Shown: positions 7,325 to 16,877, counted from the stretch's first letter. The stretch: DNA of 64,000 bases from Caproicibacterium amylolyticum (GCF_014467055.1 NZ_CP060696.1:1302001-1366000); one strand, 5' to 3'. Program-made: numbers and translations. The notes: generated from the sequence alone by a model not told the origin.

Positions 7325-8383
7325 TTAAATCATTAAATAAATCGAATTGCAGGCAATCAGGTAGCAGACAAGCACCACAACCAGCAAAATGGTATTAACG
7401 CCGCCGCGCTCCTGGTAGCGAATCAGCGTGTCGCTGTCGCTGAGCGTTTCTGAATGGATACTCTGCACGATTTTTATGCAGTGCTTCTGATACTTTGCGT
7501 TTGCAGTGAAGCCGATTACAACATGAATAATTAAAATAATCAGCGGTAGCACATTCGGCAGAAGGAATAGAAACTGCTGAGAAACCGGCAGTGAAGAAAT
7601 GTGGCCGGCAATTTGATACAGCTGCTGTAAGTTAACGGAAGCAGTGCTGGAAATGCCCAACTGATTCATTGCCTGCAGCAGAATCGGACTGGAGTACTGC
7701 ACCGTAAAGAACTGGGTAAGTACCTCCAGAACAAGTACAACTGCTGATACCACCGCACCGATGGGGTACATTTTGCGGTACAAAAGCCACCCACCGCCCA
7801 AAAGAAAGGCAGCAAAATTAAAGCGATGCTTATGAAATTTTTCATGATTCATGAATACCGGCAGATAATAAGTGGTGTTGCTTTGAATTACCTTGCACAG
7901 TTCACCAGCTTTTTCACCGTCAATGGTTTCTTCCGGGTCAATGCCTGCCATAGGGTCAAATACGAAGGGAACCTGTCCGTAGGGCCAGCCGTTTGGCTGT
8001 TGACCTGCTGCACCGAAAGGAGGGACAGAACCGCCATTTGGCTGCTGTGACCCGTTCTGCCCAAAAGGAGCGTACTGTTGGGTATATTCACCATCATCAT
8101 TTTTCGAAATGGATGCACCGCAGTGTTCGCAGAAGAGTGCACCGGGGGCATTGTCGTGCCCGCATCTGGGGCAGCGCACAGAATCAGACTGATTTTCAGT
8201 GTGTACTTTGGGAGGCTGCCAGGAATCTGCCGTACCGTGCTTGTCTTCAAATATGCAGTGCCCCACTTCTTTGTAGCATCCCCGATGATAGGGCGCACCG
8301 CATTCCGGGCAGACAACAATATCATCGCCAGGTTGAAAAGGCTTATTGCATACAGGACAATTTACTCCGGTAAAATCGGTCAT
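7325..8383 (-). CDS. Zinc-ribbon/RING-like membrane protein with DUF2628-type C-terminal domain
   Basis: 352 residues. The N-terminus has a RING-like Cys/His cluster (CPVCNKPF, CPECGAPYHRGCY) followed by a zinc ribbon (CPRCGHDN, CEHCGA near residues 70-92). A Gln/Pro/Gly-rich linker (about 95-145) leads to a membrane part with several helices. The segment KHRFNFAAFLLGGGWLLYRKMYP is the DUF2628 pattern, where a large membrane protein packs an Asn-Phe-Ala motif before its first helix. The function is unknown; such proteins are common in gut Clostridia. RBS GGAGGAG precedes the ATG. Its promoter is predicted at 8443-8471. Confidence 0.75.
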   Translation of the reverse strand: MTDFTGVNCPVCNKPFQPGDDIVVCPECGAPYHRGCYKEVGHCIFEDKHGTADSWQPPKVHTENQSDSVRCPRCGHDNAPGALFCEHCGASISKNDDGEYTQQYAPFGQNGSQQPNGGSVPPFGAAGQQPNGWPYGQVPFVFDPMAGIDPEETIDGEKAGELCKVIQSNTTYYLPVFMNHEKFHKHRFNFAAFLLGGGWLLYRKMYPIGAVVSAVVLVLEVLTQFFTVQYSSPILLQAMNQLGISSTASVNLQQLYQIAGHISSLPVSQQFLFLLPNVLPLIILIIHVVIGFTANAKYQKHCIKIVQSIHSETLSDSDTLIRYQERGGVNTILLVVVLVCYLIACNSIYLMI

Positions 8384-8442
8384 AAATTTCTCCTCCCAAG
8401 TTCGTTAAAACGTTTTGCCGCAGCACGGCACTATATTTCTTT

Positions 8443-8471
8443 ATTGTATAGTTTTTTTTTCAAAACTGCAA
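8443..8471 (-). promoter_or_regulatory. Sigma-A promoter for the zinc-ribbon membrane gene
   Basis: On the minus strand TTGCAG (8471-8466) and TACAAT (8448-8443) with a 17-base spacer rich in A. The 349-base gap 8384-8732 holds this promoter and the divergent prfB promoter; I see nothing else in it. Confidence 0.6.
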
Positions 8472-8590
8472 GTTCCTGCACAGAAGTTTTAATTCTATTC
8501 ATAATTGAACGGAGAAAACAGGCTGTGTGCTGACAGCTGAACTGCTGCTTTTCTACTGATAAAAGAAGTTCTTCATTTATGCCTCCTTTC

Positions 8591-8619
8591 TTTACATTCC
8601 AGTAAAAATAGAATATAAT
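8591..8619 (+). promoter_or_regulatory. Sigma-A promoter of prfB
   Basis: TTTACA (8591-8596) and TATAAT (8614-8619) with a 17-base spacer, leaving a leader of about 105 bases before prfB. Confidence 0.75.
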
Positions 8620-8732
8620 ACATATCATATGCGGAATAGTTACCAGCACGTGCACTGCCTGTGAAGCTTTTGTGAACGGGTATATGTACCGGGTTTCAAT
8701 ATGAGATTTTGAGAAAGTAGGATGGAACAGAT

Positions 8733-9866
8733 ATGCTGCAATTTGAAGAACTGAAACAATCGCTTCAGGAAATGCTGCCCGGCTTAAATGACCTTGAGGA
8801 TGCACTTGGCCTGAAAGCAATGCGCAATGAGATTGAAGAGTTGGACATGAAAGCAAGTGAGCCCGGCTTTTGGGATAATATGGAGAGGTCTCAGAAAATT
8901 TTGCAGCGCTCTGCACATTTGAAAGCGAAAATTGAGTCTTACGAAAAACTGCGCAGCCTTTGGGAAGATGCCGAAGCACTGTGTGAGCTTGCGGATGAAG
9001 AAGGCGACCTTTCCCTGCTGCCGGAAGCAGAAGGGGAAGTGAAGAAATTTGAGGCGGGCTTGGAACGTCAGCGCCTGCAGACACTGCTGACTGGCGAGTA
9101 CGACGCAAAAAATGCAATTCTGACTTTTCACGCCGGTGCAGGCGGAACCGAAGCGCAGGACTGGGCAGAAATGCTTTACCGCATGTACAACCGCTGGGGT
9201 GAGCGTCACGACTATTCTGTAAAACTGCTGGATTATCTTGACGGTGAAGAAGCGGGCCTAAAAAGTGCTAGCATTCTGATTGAGGGCGAAAACGCTTATG
9301 GCTTCCTGAAAGGGGAGAATGGTGTACACCGTCTGGTGCGTGTTTCTCCGTTTGATGCTTCCGGCCGCCGCCATACCTCTTTTGCTTCCATTGAAGTTAT
9401 GCCGGAAATCGATGATACAGTTGAAGTGGAAATTGACCCTGCAGATATCAAAATGGACGTTTACCGTGCAAGCGGTGCAGGTGGCCAGAAGGTTAACAAA
9501 ACTAGTTCCGCAGTACGTTTAACACATATTCCAACCGGCATTGTAGTTGCATGCCAGGTGGAACGCAGCCAGTACCAGAACCGTGACGTTGCCATGCGGA
9601 TGCTGAAGAGCAAGCTGCTGGAAATCAAAGAGCGCGAGCATTTGGAAAAAATTGAGGATATTAAGGGCGTGCAAAAAGAGATTGCCTGGGGTTCACAGAT
9701 TCGCTCTTATGTCTTTATGCCATATACCATGGTAAAAGACCATCGCACTGGCTTTGAGACCGGCAATGTTGACGGTGTAATGGACGGCGATCTGGATGGC
9801 TTTATCAATGCTTACCTGAAAGCGTTGAATCAGAACACACTTGGCAATTATGCGGATGAGGACTAA
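8733..9866 (+). CDS. prfB: Peptide chain release factor 2, without programmed frameshift
   Basis: 377 residues. RF2 releases nascent protein at UGA and UAA. The stop-recognition motif SPF is in RVSPFDASGRRHTS, and the peptidyl-transfer GGQ motif is in SGAGGQKVNKT (about residue 250). In many bacteria prfB carries an in-frame UGA near codon 25 that requires a +1 shift. Here the frame is continuous through that region (LEDALGLKAMRNEIEELD), so the feedback site is absent. RBS AGTAGGAT is modest. Single gene, ended by a strong terminator. Confidence 0.96.
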   Translation: MLQFEELKQSLQEMLPGLNDLEDALGLKAMRNEIEELDMKASEPGFWDNMERSQKILQRSAHLKAKIESYEKLRSLWEDAEALCELADEEGDLSLLPEAEGEVKKFEAGLERQRLQTLLTGEYDAKNAILTFHAGAGGTEAQDWAEMLYRMYNRWGERHDYSVKLLDYLDGEEAGLKSASILIEGENAYGFLKGENGVHRLVRVSPFDASGRRHTSFASIEVMPEIDDTVEVEIDPADIKMDVYRASGAGGQKVNKTSSAVRLTHIPTGIVVACQVERSQYQNRDVAMRMLKSKLLEIKEREHLEKIEDIKGVQKEIAWGSQIRSYVFMPYTMVKDHRTGFETGNVDGVMDGDLDGFINAYLKALNQNTLGNYADED

Positions 9867-9887
9867 GCAGAAAGACAATGAATATGT

Positions 9888-9938
9888 AAATGGGCATCAC
9901 TTCCTGATGAAGAATCAGTGAAGTGATGCCCATTTTTT
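9888..9938 (+). terminator. Bidirectional terminator between prfB and the DnaC-like gene
   Basis: AAATGGGCATCACTTC (9888-9903) pairs with GAAGTGATGCCCATTT (9920-9935) and a T run follows. The A-rich left flank gives the leftward gene a terminator too. Confidence 0.9.
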
Positions 9939-9953
9939 ATATCTTATAAAGAA

Positions 9954-10934
9954 TTAATGTTGTCCGCGCTTGAGCTGGCGAACGTCATTTCCGTAAAACG
10001 GCACACGCGTGTAGCTGCCGATAATACGGGAGGAAAAACGTTCTGTGTAATAATCCAGCATTTCCTGCATGGACAGATTGGTGCTAATGATAATCGGCTT
10101 GCCGGTAAGCTGCCGGGAATTAATGATGTTGTAAATTGCGGAAACTGTGAAATTACTGCGGAATTCTGTTCCAAGGTCATCCAGAATCAGTAAGTCACAT
10201 TCCAACAGACTGTGCATGGTGTTACCATCACTGTGTCCAAAGTGTTCATCCTGAATTTTTTCAAGCAGATTTTGTGCGGAGCCATAGATCACACCGTAGC
10301 CACGGTCTATGACCCGACTGGCAATGGCGAGGGAAAGATGCGTTTTTCCAAGACCGGTTTTGCCAACCATTAAAAGATTTTCTGTGGTGTGTGTATCAAA
10401 GTTTTCAGCGTATTTTCTGCAGTAAAGGAAGTTGCGCTCCATCAGCTGACGCACAGTATGACCGTTTTTATCTGCTACATCTGGATAATAGGAGAGGTCA
10501 AATGCTTCAAAACTGCAAAGTGTCAGGGGAGTGTCTGTGTTTAGACGGCGCAAGGCTTCTTCTTTCAGCAATGCTTTCATACAGCTGCACATATGTCCAT
10601 CTAGGCTGCCACAGTCATGACACAGCGGACACACATAGTGCGGTTCCAAATCGTCAGGGGACATGCTCTGCTTTGCTAAGAGTGCTTTGAGTTCCTCCTG
10701 CAGAGCATGACTGTGGCTGTGGAGCTGCTCCAAATTTTTTCGTACATCACCGCCGCGTATAACTGCTTTGGCAGCAGCCGAGCCAGCACGACTGAGTTCA
10801 TGTTCGATTTCTAACCCGCGCGGTTCCACACGAAAGAAATCGGCGCGGCGGCGCTGAGCAGCCTGTTCCGCTTCCAAACGGCGGTTGTTGAGCAGTGCGT
10901 AAACGGCATCATAAACAGAACGGTCGTAACCCAT
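9954..10934 (-). CDS. DnaC/DnaI-like helicase-loader ATPase
   Basis: 326 residues from an ATG that overlaps the DnaD-like stop as TGATG. An in-frame TTG sits one codon earlier. The N-terminal half has a coiled-coil-like region and a zinc-like cluster (CPLCHDCGSLDGHMCSCM). The AAA+ half carries Walker A GKTGLGKTHLS and Walker B LLILDDLGTE. IstB/DnaC/DnaI proteins load the replicative helicase onto DNA. Translational coupling to the DnaD-like gene supports a primosome role. A phage or transposon origin (IstB) is unlikely given this context. Confidence 0.9.
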   Translation of the reverse strand: MGYDRSVYDAVYALLNNRRLEAEQAAQRRRADFFRVEPRGLEIEHELSRAGSAAAKAVIRGGDVRKNLEQLHSHSHALQEELKALLAKQSMSPDDLEPHYVCPLCHDCGSLDGHMCSCMKALLKEEALRRLNTDTPLTLCSFEAFDLSYYPDVADKNGHTVRQLMERNFLYCRKYAENFDTHTTENLLMVGKTGLGKTHLSLAIASRVIDRGYGVIYGSAQNLLEKIQDEHFGHSDGNTMHSLLECDLLILDDLGTEFRSNFTVSAIYNIINSRQLTGKPIIISTNLSMQEMLDYYTERFSSRIIGSYTRVPFYGNDVRQLKRGQH

Positions 10935-11956
10935 CAATGGTTTCCTCCAATGGTATCAAACAAGCTGTCGCGCTCATAGGCTTCCAAATCAAATGAGGGC
11001 TGGTTTGCCTCTTTGCGGGCTTCCCGCCGCTGTTTTGTTTCGGCCTGTGCTTGTTCGGATGTCGAAATTCCCTCACGATGCCAGCGTTCCAGTATTTTGT
11101 TCATATAGTTTGCCTTAAAAACTCCGGTTGCATCCACACAGCGATCGTATGCAAGTTTGAGCATGGCAGGGGAAAATTTCCACTGCAAAACCCAGCAGGC
11201 AGCATAGCCCTTTTCCCGTTCCGTAGGTGCACGTTCCGGCAGACCGGCGGCTCGCTGTACAGTGTGCCACGCACGTCCCATATCAGTTAACTGCTGCAGC
11301 TTTTCTTCAGCCTGCATGTGTGTTGTGATTCCTTCGTCAGCCCAGTTCAGTGCAACTTTTTCTATGTAGCGCATATTGCCTTTTCCACTGCTTGCAGCGT
11401 ACTGTACCAGCATAAGAATTACATCCGCCGGCAGTCCGTAACTGTCGTGAATCAGCAGCAGTGTGCTTAAATCGGAAGGGGACAGCGGCCGGCACAAAAT
11501 TTGTTCGGCGTCCTGCATCATACAGCAAACCGTACTGTCTTCCTCCATACGCCGAGCGGTAAAGGCAGGATCTGGCCGTTCTGTGCGGGGAAGCGGAGCG
11601 TGTTGGACAGGTCTTATAGGTTCCGCGGCAGGTGTGGGCGAATTTGCTGCCGCTGTGCTGACCGTATGGACGGCGGGGTCAGGCACAGCAGATGCAGATA
11701 CAGTGGCGTTGTCTGCACAACCGAGCTGCAGGACACCGGTTTCCTGCCAGTAGGAGAGCGCATCGCGTGCATCAGCAGAGTTGACACCGAGTGCTTGGGA
11801 CAGGTCATTATCCGTAAAAGCAGTTCCTTGCTGACGCAGAACCCAAAGCAGTGCTTTCAGTTGAACACTTCCGGCCAGTTTCAAGTGGTAATCCACCACT
11901 GCCGTGGGTACTGCAAAAACGCTGTTCCATATTCCGTTGTCTGACTGATACTGCAT
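10934..11956 (-). CDS. DnaD-domain replication initiation protein
   Basis: 340 residues starting MQYQSDNGIW; the ATG at 11956 has GGAGGAACAGG upstream. The N-terminal part (about 1-85) is a winged-helix region. A Pro/Ala-rich linker leads to two DnaD-type helical domains. The first contains YGLPADVILMLVQYA with ALNWADEGI, and the second contains MLKLAYDRC with ILERWHREGI. The ending HREGIST resembles the YxxxI motif region that contacts DNA. DnaD/DnaB proteins remodel the origin and recruit the helicase loader, here the next gene. Promoter at 11994-12022. Confidence 0.9.
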   Translation of the reverse strand: MQYQSDNGIWNSVFAVPTAVVDYHLKLAGSVQLKALLWVLRQQGTAFTDNDLSQALGVNSADARDALSYWQETGVLQLGCADNATVSASAVPDPAVHTVSTAAANSPTPAAEPIRPVQHAPLPRTERPDPAFTARRMEEDSTVCCMMQDAEQILCRPLSPSDLSTLLLIHDSYGLPADVILMLVQYAASSGKGNMRYIEKVALNWADEGITTHMQAEEKLQQLTDMGRAWHTVQRAAGLPERAPTEREKGYAACWVLQWKFSPAMLKLAYDRCVDATGVFKANYMNKILERWHREGISTSEQAQAETKQRREARKEANQPSFDLEAYERDSLFDTIGGNH

Positions 11957-11993
11957 AATTCCTGTTCCTCCACCGTACAAAAAATTTAAATCT

Positions 11994-12022
11994 ATTATAA
12001 CATCCGTCAGCTTGGATTACAA
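11994..12022 (-). promoter_or_regulatory. Sigma-A promoter of the DnaD-like/DnaC-like pair
   Basis: On the minus strand TTGTAA (12022-12017) and TATAAT (11999-11994) with a 17-base spacer, 38 bases before the DnaD-like start. Confidence 0.8.
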
Positions 12023-12122
12023 CAAAATGAGAAGTACACCTGTTTCAGCGAAAATTGCTGTAAATTTTAGACAAATGATATAAATTGTCATACAAAATAT
12101 ACTATAAAATTTATTTTAGGGG

Positions 12123-12152
12123 TTTACAATAAGATTATTAAAAGACTATAAT
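12123..12152 (+). promoter_or_regulatory. Promoter and AT-rich palindromic region before the antiporter gene
   Basis: TTTACA (12123-12128) and TATAAT (12147-12152), 18-base spacer. Just upstream lie two nested inverted repeats: TAAATTTTA/TAAAATTTA (12061-12069, 12105-12113) and GACAA/TTGTC (12070-12074, 12085-12089). These could be an operator or UP-element DNA. Confidence 0.6.
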
Positions 12153-12242
12153 AACTTGTGCACTAAAAGGATTTAGCTATTTTTAGCGCAATTATGGCTG
12201 TACAAATTATGCAAAACTGTGCAGCAGAACTGGAGGAATAAT

Positions 12243-13454
12243 ATGGAAAACTATCAATTTTTGTTGGACTTGGCGCTGATTTTGCTGTCAACCAAGCTGC
12301 TGGGACTGCTGACGCGCAGATTCAATATGCCGCAGGTGGTGGGTGCCTTGCTTGCGGGTCTGATTCTCGGACCGGCAATGATTGGCATATTACAGGAAAC
12401 CGATTTTACTGCCAAATTAAGTGAGGTCGGTGTTATTACGCTGATGTTTACCGCTGGCTTGGAAACAGATATGCAGGAAATGAAAAAAGCCGGGAAAACC
12501 TGCTTCATTATTGCTCTGATTGGTGTCATTGTACCGCTTATCGGCGGCTTTGCACTGGCCAGCGTCTTTAATACACAGCCTAATGACGCAAAGTGCTCAC
12601 TTTTCCTGCAAAATGTATTTATCGGCGTTGTTCTGACGGCTACCAGTGTCAGCATCACAGTCGAAACACTGAAAGAACTCGGCAAGCTGAACACGCGTGC
12701 CGGCAATGCAATCCTCGGTGCCGCAGTCATCGATGATATCCTCGGCATTATTTGCCTGACGCTGATTACTTCTATGGCAGACTCCAGCATCAATATCGGT
12801 ACTACTTTGGTCAAAATTGTTTTGTTCTTTATTTTGGCAATCGGTGTTGGTGTTATCTTTAATAAGCTGTTTGAGAAATATCAGGAATACTACAACAAAG
12901 ATATGCGCCGTTTTGTAATTATCGGCTTTGTGTTCTGCCTGCTGCTTTCCTACTGTGCGGAGAAGTTCTTCGGCGTTGCTGACATTACCGGCGCATACCT
13001 TGCCGGTATGATTATCAGCAACACACAGCGCAGCAAATACATTTCCAATCGGTTTGAAACACTGAATTATGCATTCCTTTCACCGGTGTTCTTTGCCAGT
13101 GTTGGTTTGAAAGTAACGCTGCCCAGTATGACAGCAAATATCATTATTTTTGCATTACTGCTGACGGTGGTTGCGATTCTTTCAAAAATTGTCGGATGCG
13201 GTTTGGGCGCGAAGCTGTGCGGACTCAGCAATAAAGAATCCGTTCAGGTTGGTATGGGTATGATTTCCCGTGGTGAAGTTGCGCTGATTGTTGCTTCCAA
13301 GGGTTCATCGCTTGGGCTGATGAGCAGCGCTCTCTTTGGACCGGTGGTTATTGTTGTGATTGTCACCACGATCGTTGCACCGATTGTGCTCAAAATTTCA
13401 TTTAAAGACAAGGCAGGAAAGAACACACCAAAACAGCAGCCGGCAGCACAGTAA
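12243..13454 (+). CDS. Cation:proton antiporter (CPA2/Kef type, membrane domain only)
   Basis: 403 residues from the ATG at 12243, with GGAGG at 12232-12236. About a dozen hydrophobic segments span nearly the whole protein. Typical CPA2 features are FNMPQVVGALLAGLILGP near the N-terminus, the transport-site region AAVIDDILGII (about residue 165, paired acidic residues) and GMISRGEVALIVA near residue 345. It exchanges Na+ or K+ for protons across the membrane. There is no C-terminal RCK/TrkA domain; the tail is short and polar, so gating by nucleotide binding is not expected unless a separate subunit exists. Ion specificity is unknown. Confidence 0.92.
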   Translation: MENYQFLLDLALILLSTKLLGLLTRRFNMPQVVGALLAGLILGPAMIGILQETDFTAKLSEVGVITLMFTAGLETDMQEMKKAGKTCFIIALIGVIVPLIGGFALASVFNTQPNDAKCSLFLQNVFIGVVLTATSVSITVETLKELGKLNTRAGNAILGAAVIDDILGIICLTLITSMADSSINIGTTLVKIVLFFILAIGVGVIFNKLFEKYQEYYNKDMRRFVIIGFVFCLLLSYCAEKFFGVADITGAYLAGMIISNTQRSKYISNRFETLNYAFLSPVFFASVGLKVTLPSMTANIIIFALLLTVVAILSKIVGCGLGAKLCGLSNKESVQVGMGMISRGEVALIVASKGSSLGLMSSALFGPVVIVVIVTTIVAPIVLKISFKDKAGKNTPKQQPAAQ

Positions 13455-13528
13455 TAGCGCAGCTGCGTGTATATTCGTTTTTTGAAACATAAGACTGCAG
13501 GAGAAAAGCAAAAAAGTCAAAAAAGCTG

Positions 13529-13557
13529 TTGACAAATGCAAAATGTTGTAGTATCAT
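13529..13557 (+). promoter_or_regulatory. Sigma-A promoter of tRNA-Gly
   Basis: TTGACA (13529-13534) and TATCAT (13552-13557), 17-base spacer, 20 bases before the mature tRNA. Confidence 0.8.
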
Positions 13558-13576
13558 ATCTCTTGCAGTCAAGTTC

Positions 13577-13652
13577 GCGAATGTAGCTCATCTGGTAGAG
13601 CGCCACCTTGCCAAGGTGGAGGTAGCGAGTTCGAGCCTCGTCGTTCGCTCCA
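13577..13652 (+). tRNA. tRNA-Gly (anticodon GCC)
   Basis: The acceptor GCGAATG pairs with CGTTCGC. The anticodon stem CCACC/GGTGG has loop TTGCCAA, anticodon GCC. The T arm contains GTTCGAGCC, the discriminator is T and CCA is encoded. Confidence 0.95.
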
Positions 13653-13659
13653 AGTTTTT

Positions 13660-13692
13660 AAGCCGTGTATCTCAGCGATACGCGGCTTTTTT
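13660..13692 (+). terminator. Intrinsic terminator of tRNA-Gly
   Basis: AAGCCGTGTATC (13660-13671) pairs with GATACGCGGCTT (13677-13688), followed by TTTT. Confidence 0.9.
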
Positions 13693-13926
13693 CTTCCTTA
13701 TCTGCTGAAAAGCACTTCCTTTCGGCAATATGCGCAAATATTTTTGCCGGGTTGCCTGCGCTTTCTGTTCCTGCCCTGTTTTCATTTAGCGAAAACTGTG
13801 ATATAATATTTAAGTTTGAGGGAAAACCGGCGGTGCTTTGCTGCAGTTCGCAGGCAATGTCAGTCCCTGCGGATTTGCACCGCATCTTGCATAAATAGAA
13901 TCTGATACTAAAGAGGTATGACAAAA

Positions 13927-15747
13927 ATGGATACTAGAAATGAATTACGCAACGTTGCAATTATTGCCCACGTTGACCACGGCAAAACGACGCTGGTGGA
14001 CCAGCTGCTGCGGCAGAGCGGCGTTTTCCGCAGCAACGAAGAGGTTGAGGAACGCGTAATGGATTCCAATGACTTGGAAAAGGAACGCGGCATCACCATC
14101 CTCTCCAAGAATACTGCGGTTATGTACAATGGTGTAAAAATCAATATTGTTGATACTCCCGGCCATGCGGATTTCGGCGGTGAAGTGGAACGTATTCTGA
14201 TGATGGTGGATGGCGTTCTGCTTTTGGTCGATGCATTTGAAGGCTGTATGCCGCAGACACGCTTTGTACTGAAAAAGGCTTTGGGCCTTGGCAAGCGTCC
14301 GGTAGTTGTTGTTAATAAGATTGACCGCCCCGGTGCTCGTCCGGCAGAAGTTGTGGATGAAGTGCTGGATTTGTTCATTGAACTCGGCGCAAACGAAGAC
14401 CAGTTAGATTTCCCTGTCGTCTATGCTTCCGGCCGTGATGGCTATGCAACAAACGACCCTGCTGACGAGGGAAAGGACATGACTCCGCTGTTTGAAGCCA
14501 TCCTGAAGTACATCCCCGCACCAAAGGGTGATTTGAATGGCCCTGCACAAGTTTTGTTCAGCAACATAGACTATGATGACTATGTTGGCCGCATCGGCAT
14601 TGGCCGTGTGGAACGCGGACAGATTCATGTAAATGATATGATGACACTTTGCCACCGTGACGGAACCACACACAACGAACGTGTTACCAAGCTTTATCAG
14701 TTTGAAGGACTCAAGCGTGTAGAGGTGGAAAGCGCAAAGTTGGGCGATTTGGTCGCTGTTTCCGGTATGCCTGACCTGAATATCGGCGAAACTGCATGTG
14801 ACCCTGAGCATGTGGAGCCGCTGCCGTTTGTTAAGATTGATGAACCGACTGTTTCCATGATGTTCATGGTAAACAACAGTCCTTTCGCCGGCCGAGAGGG
14901 TAAGTTTGTTACTTCCCGTAATCTGCGTGACCGCTTGATGAAAGAAGTGGAAACCAACGTTGCTTTGCGCGTTGAAGAAACAGATTCACCGGATACTTTT
15001 AAAGTTTCCGGACGTGGTGAGCTGCATCTGTCCATCCTGATTGAGGAAATGCGCCGTCAGGGTTACGAATTTCAGGTTTCCAGTCCGGTCGTTATTTACA
15101 AGGAAATAGACGGAAAACGCTGCGAGCCGATTGAACTGCTGATGATTGAAGTGCCGGACAGCTATGTTGGTGCAGTTATGGAAAAGCTTGGTTCCCGTAA
15201 GGCTGAAATTGTCAATATGGGTACCCGTGACACCGGCATGACCCATCTGGAATTCCGTATTCCGGCACGTGGCTTAATGGGTTACCGCCAGGAGTTCTTG
15301 ACGGATACGAATGGCAACGGTATTATGAACAATCTCTTTGATTCCTATGAACCGTACAAGGGCGACCTTACTGTACGCAACACCGGCAGCCTTGTTGCTT
15401 TTGAAACCGGCGAATCCACTGGTTACGGTTTGTGGTATGCGCAGGATCGCGGCCGTCTGTTTATTGGAACTGGCACAGAAGTGTACGAAGGCATGGTTAT
15501 TGGCGTCAGCCCCAAGAGCGACGATATTGCAGTGAATGTCTGCAAGAAAAAGCATGTTACCAACACGCGTGCAGCTGGTTCCGATGAAGCATTGAAACTG
15601 ACTCCGCCCAGTATTCCCAGCTTGGAACAGTGCATGGAATTTATTAAAGAAGATGAACTGCTGGAAGTTACCCCGAAATCCCTGCGTATGCGCAAAAAGG
15701 TCCTGAATAAGGAACAGCGCATGAAGCAAATGAACAAAAAGAAATAA
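13927..15747 (+). CDS. typA: Translational GTPase TypA/BipA
   Basis: About 606 residues. An ATG at 13918 is in frame but touches the AGAGGT site, so the ATG at 13927 with nine bases of spacing is preferred. TypA is an EF-G-like GTPase that binds ribosomes and helps 50S assembly and stress adaptation. G motifs: [10 protein letters not shown] (G1), GITI (G2), DTPGHADF (G3), NKIDRP (G4). The C-terminal domain has [16 protein letters not shown] and [18 protein letters not shown] at 13802-13807 with a weak TTTTCA box may be its promoter. The exonuclease gene follows after 23 bases. Confidence 0.97.
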   Translation: MDTRNELRNVAIIAHVDHGKTTLVDQLLRQSGVFRSNEEVEERVMDSNDLEKERGITILSKNTAVMYNGVKINIVDTPGHADFGGEVERILMMVDGVLLLVDAFEGCMPQTRFVLKKALGLGKRPVVVVNKIDRPGARPAEVVDEVLDLFIELGANEDQLDFPVVYASGRDGYATNDPADEGKDMTPLFEAILKYIPAPKGDLNGPAQVLFSNIDYDDYVGRIGIGRVERGQIHVNDMMTLCHRDGTTHNERVTKLYQFEGLKRVEVESAKLGDLVAVSGMPDLNIGETACDPEHVEPLPFVKIDEPTVSMMFMVNNSPFAGREGKFVTSRNLRDRLMKEVETNVALRVEETDSPDTFKVSGRGELHLSILIEEMRRQGYEFQVSSPVVIYKEIDGKRCEPIELLMIEVPDSYVGAVMEKLGSRKAEIVNMGTRDTGMTHLEFRIPARGLMGYRQEFLTDTNGNGIMNNLFDSYEPYKGDLTVRNTGSLVAFETGESTGYGLWYAQDRGRLFIGTGTEVYEGMVIGVSPKSDDIAVNVCKKKHVTNTRAAGSDEALKLTPPSIPSLEQCMEFIKEDELLEVTPKSLRMRKKVLNKEQRMKQMNKKK

Positions 15748-15770
15748 ATCATTTGCATAAAGGAATGCCT

Positions 15771-16658
15771 ATGAAACCAATCGTTATCTTGGATTTGGAG
15801 TGGAATGGGACTTACAGTAAACGACTGAAAGGCTTCATAAATGAGATTATTGAGTTTGGTGCAGTAAAAGTAGACGATAATCTGCAACTTGCCGATACAT
15901 TTTCTCTGTTGGTGCGCCCACAGGTCGGGAAAAAAATCAGCGGTAAAATTGCTACACTGACAAATATTACAGACGAGGAACTGGAAAGCGGCAGGCAGTT
16001 TATGCAGGTCGTCAGCCGCTTTCGGAAGTGGGCAGGGGACTGTATCCTGATGACATGGGGTACGTCGGATATCCTGACACTGATTGAGAACTGCCGGTAT
16101 TTCAGCGGGTCGGATCGTATCCCGTTTTTAACCGACTATGTGGATTTGCAGGCGTACTGTGAAAAATGCATGGTGTATGACAAAGGCAAGCAGGTCGGCC
16201 TTTCCACTGCGGCCCAGCTGCTGGGGATTGACGAAGAATCATTTGACCACCACCGTGCACTGGATGACAGTTTGCTTTCCCTGAAATGTCTGCAAAAGCT
16301 GTATTCGTCAGAAGAACTGCAGAACTTTGTGCAGGATGCGACCGTGCAGGAATTTTATGACCGCATGGAATTTCGCACGGTGATTCTGTGTGATTTGGAA
16401 AATCCGCTGCTGCAGGATGCAGATATGTCATTTGTCTGTCCTGTCTGTGGTGCATCGGCGCAAAAGACGAGTGAGTGGTTTTTACACAACAAGAGTTTTC
16501 GTGCGGCGTTTCGCTGCTCGGCCTGTGGGAAAAAGTTCTATGGTCGTGTGCAATTTAAACTGAAGTACGAGGGCTTATCTGTTCGAAAAACTGCGCATTT
16601 AGCGGAAGAAAAACCGGAAGCAGAAAATTTAGAACAGGAGTCTTCCCGTTCCGTATAG
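15771..16658 (+). CDS. DEDDh-type 3'-5' exonuclease with C-terminal zinc ribbon
   Basis: 295 residues from the ATG at 15771 (AAAGGA upstream); an in-frame TTG at 15753 lacks a site. The N-terminal exonuclease motif DLEWNG (D8, E10) and the later HHRALDDS motif are those of the DEDDh RNase T/DnaQ superfamily, close to KapD-like proteins. The C-terminal part adds CPVCGA and CSACGKK, a zinc ribbon. Substrate (RNA or DNA) is not known. It is probably co-transcribed with typA and ends at a strong terminator. Confidence 0.85.
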   Translation: MKPIVILDLEWNGTYSKRLKGFINEIIEFGAVKVDDNLQLADTFSLLVRPQVGKKISGKIATLTNITDEELESGRQFMQVVSRFRKWAGDCILMTWGTSDILTLIENCRYFSGSDRIPFLTDYVDLQAYCEKCMVYDKGKQVGLSTAAQLLGIDEESFDHHRALDDSLLSLKCLQKLYSSEELQNFVQDATVQEFYDRMEFRTVILCDLENPLLQDADMSFVCPVCGASAQKTSEWFLHNKSFRAAFRCSACGKKFYGRVQFKLKYEGLSVRKTAHLAEEKPEAENLEQESSRSV

Positions 16659-16676
16659 AAAATCCTTATGCGGGAA

Positions 16677-16702
16677 AAGCTGCCGTCCGGCAGCTTTTTT
16701 TA
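16677..16702 (+). terminator. Intrinsic terminator after the exonuclease gene
   Basis: AAGCTGCCG (16677-16685) pairs with CGGCAGCTT around a two-base turn, followed by seven T. Confidence 0.9.
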
Positions 16703-16815
16703 TGCCTTGCGCTCCTTTTTGCTTTCTGTTACACTAATTAAAGAGTAAAACGATTTTTAACCGTGAAATTTCCGTCAGCAGGTTACTTTCCACCACTTCC
16801 TCCGAAAAGCAACTG

Positions 16816-16842
16816 GATTGTGGCGCGAAACCTGCCACAATC
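16816..16842 (+). other. Perfect 9-bp hairpin before pgeF
   Basis: GATTGTGGC (16816-16824) pairs exactly with GCCACAATC (16834-16842). No T run follows, so it is not a standard terminator. It lies 35 bases before the pgeF start in an otherwise featureless gap and could be a leader element. Confidence 0.4.
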
Positions 16843-16877
16843 TTACTCTGGTATTTTAAAAACGCAGGAGGGATTCT

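Noticed and set aside
8431..9117. Minus-strand ORF (228 codons) across the prfB start
   Set aside because: It overlaps the prfB promoter and coding start, and no relative or motif is recognisable.
9954..10934. IstB transposition helper as the identity of the AAA+ gene
   Set aside because: There is no transposase or terminal repeat nearby, and the gene is translationally coupled to a DnaD-domain gene, which points to helicase loading.
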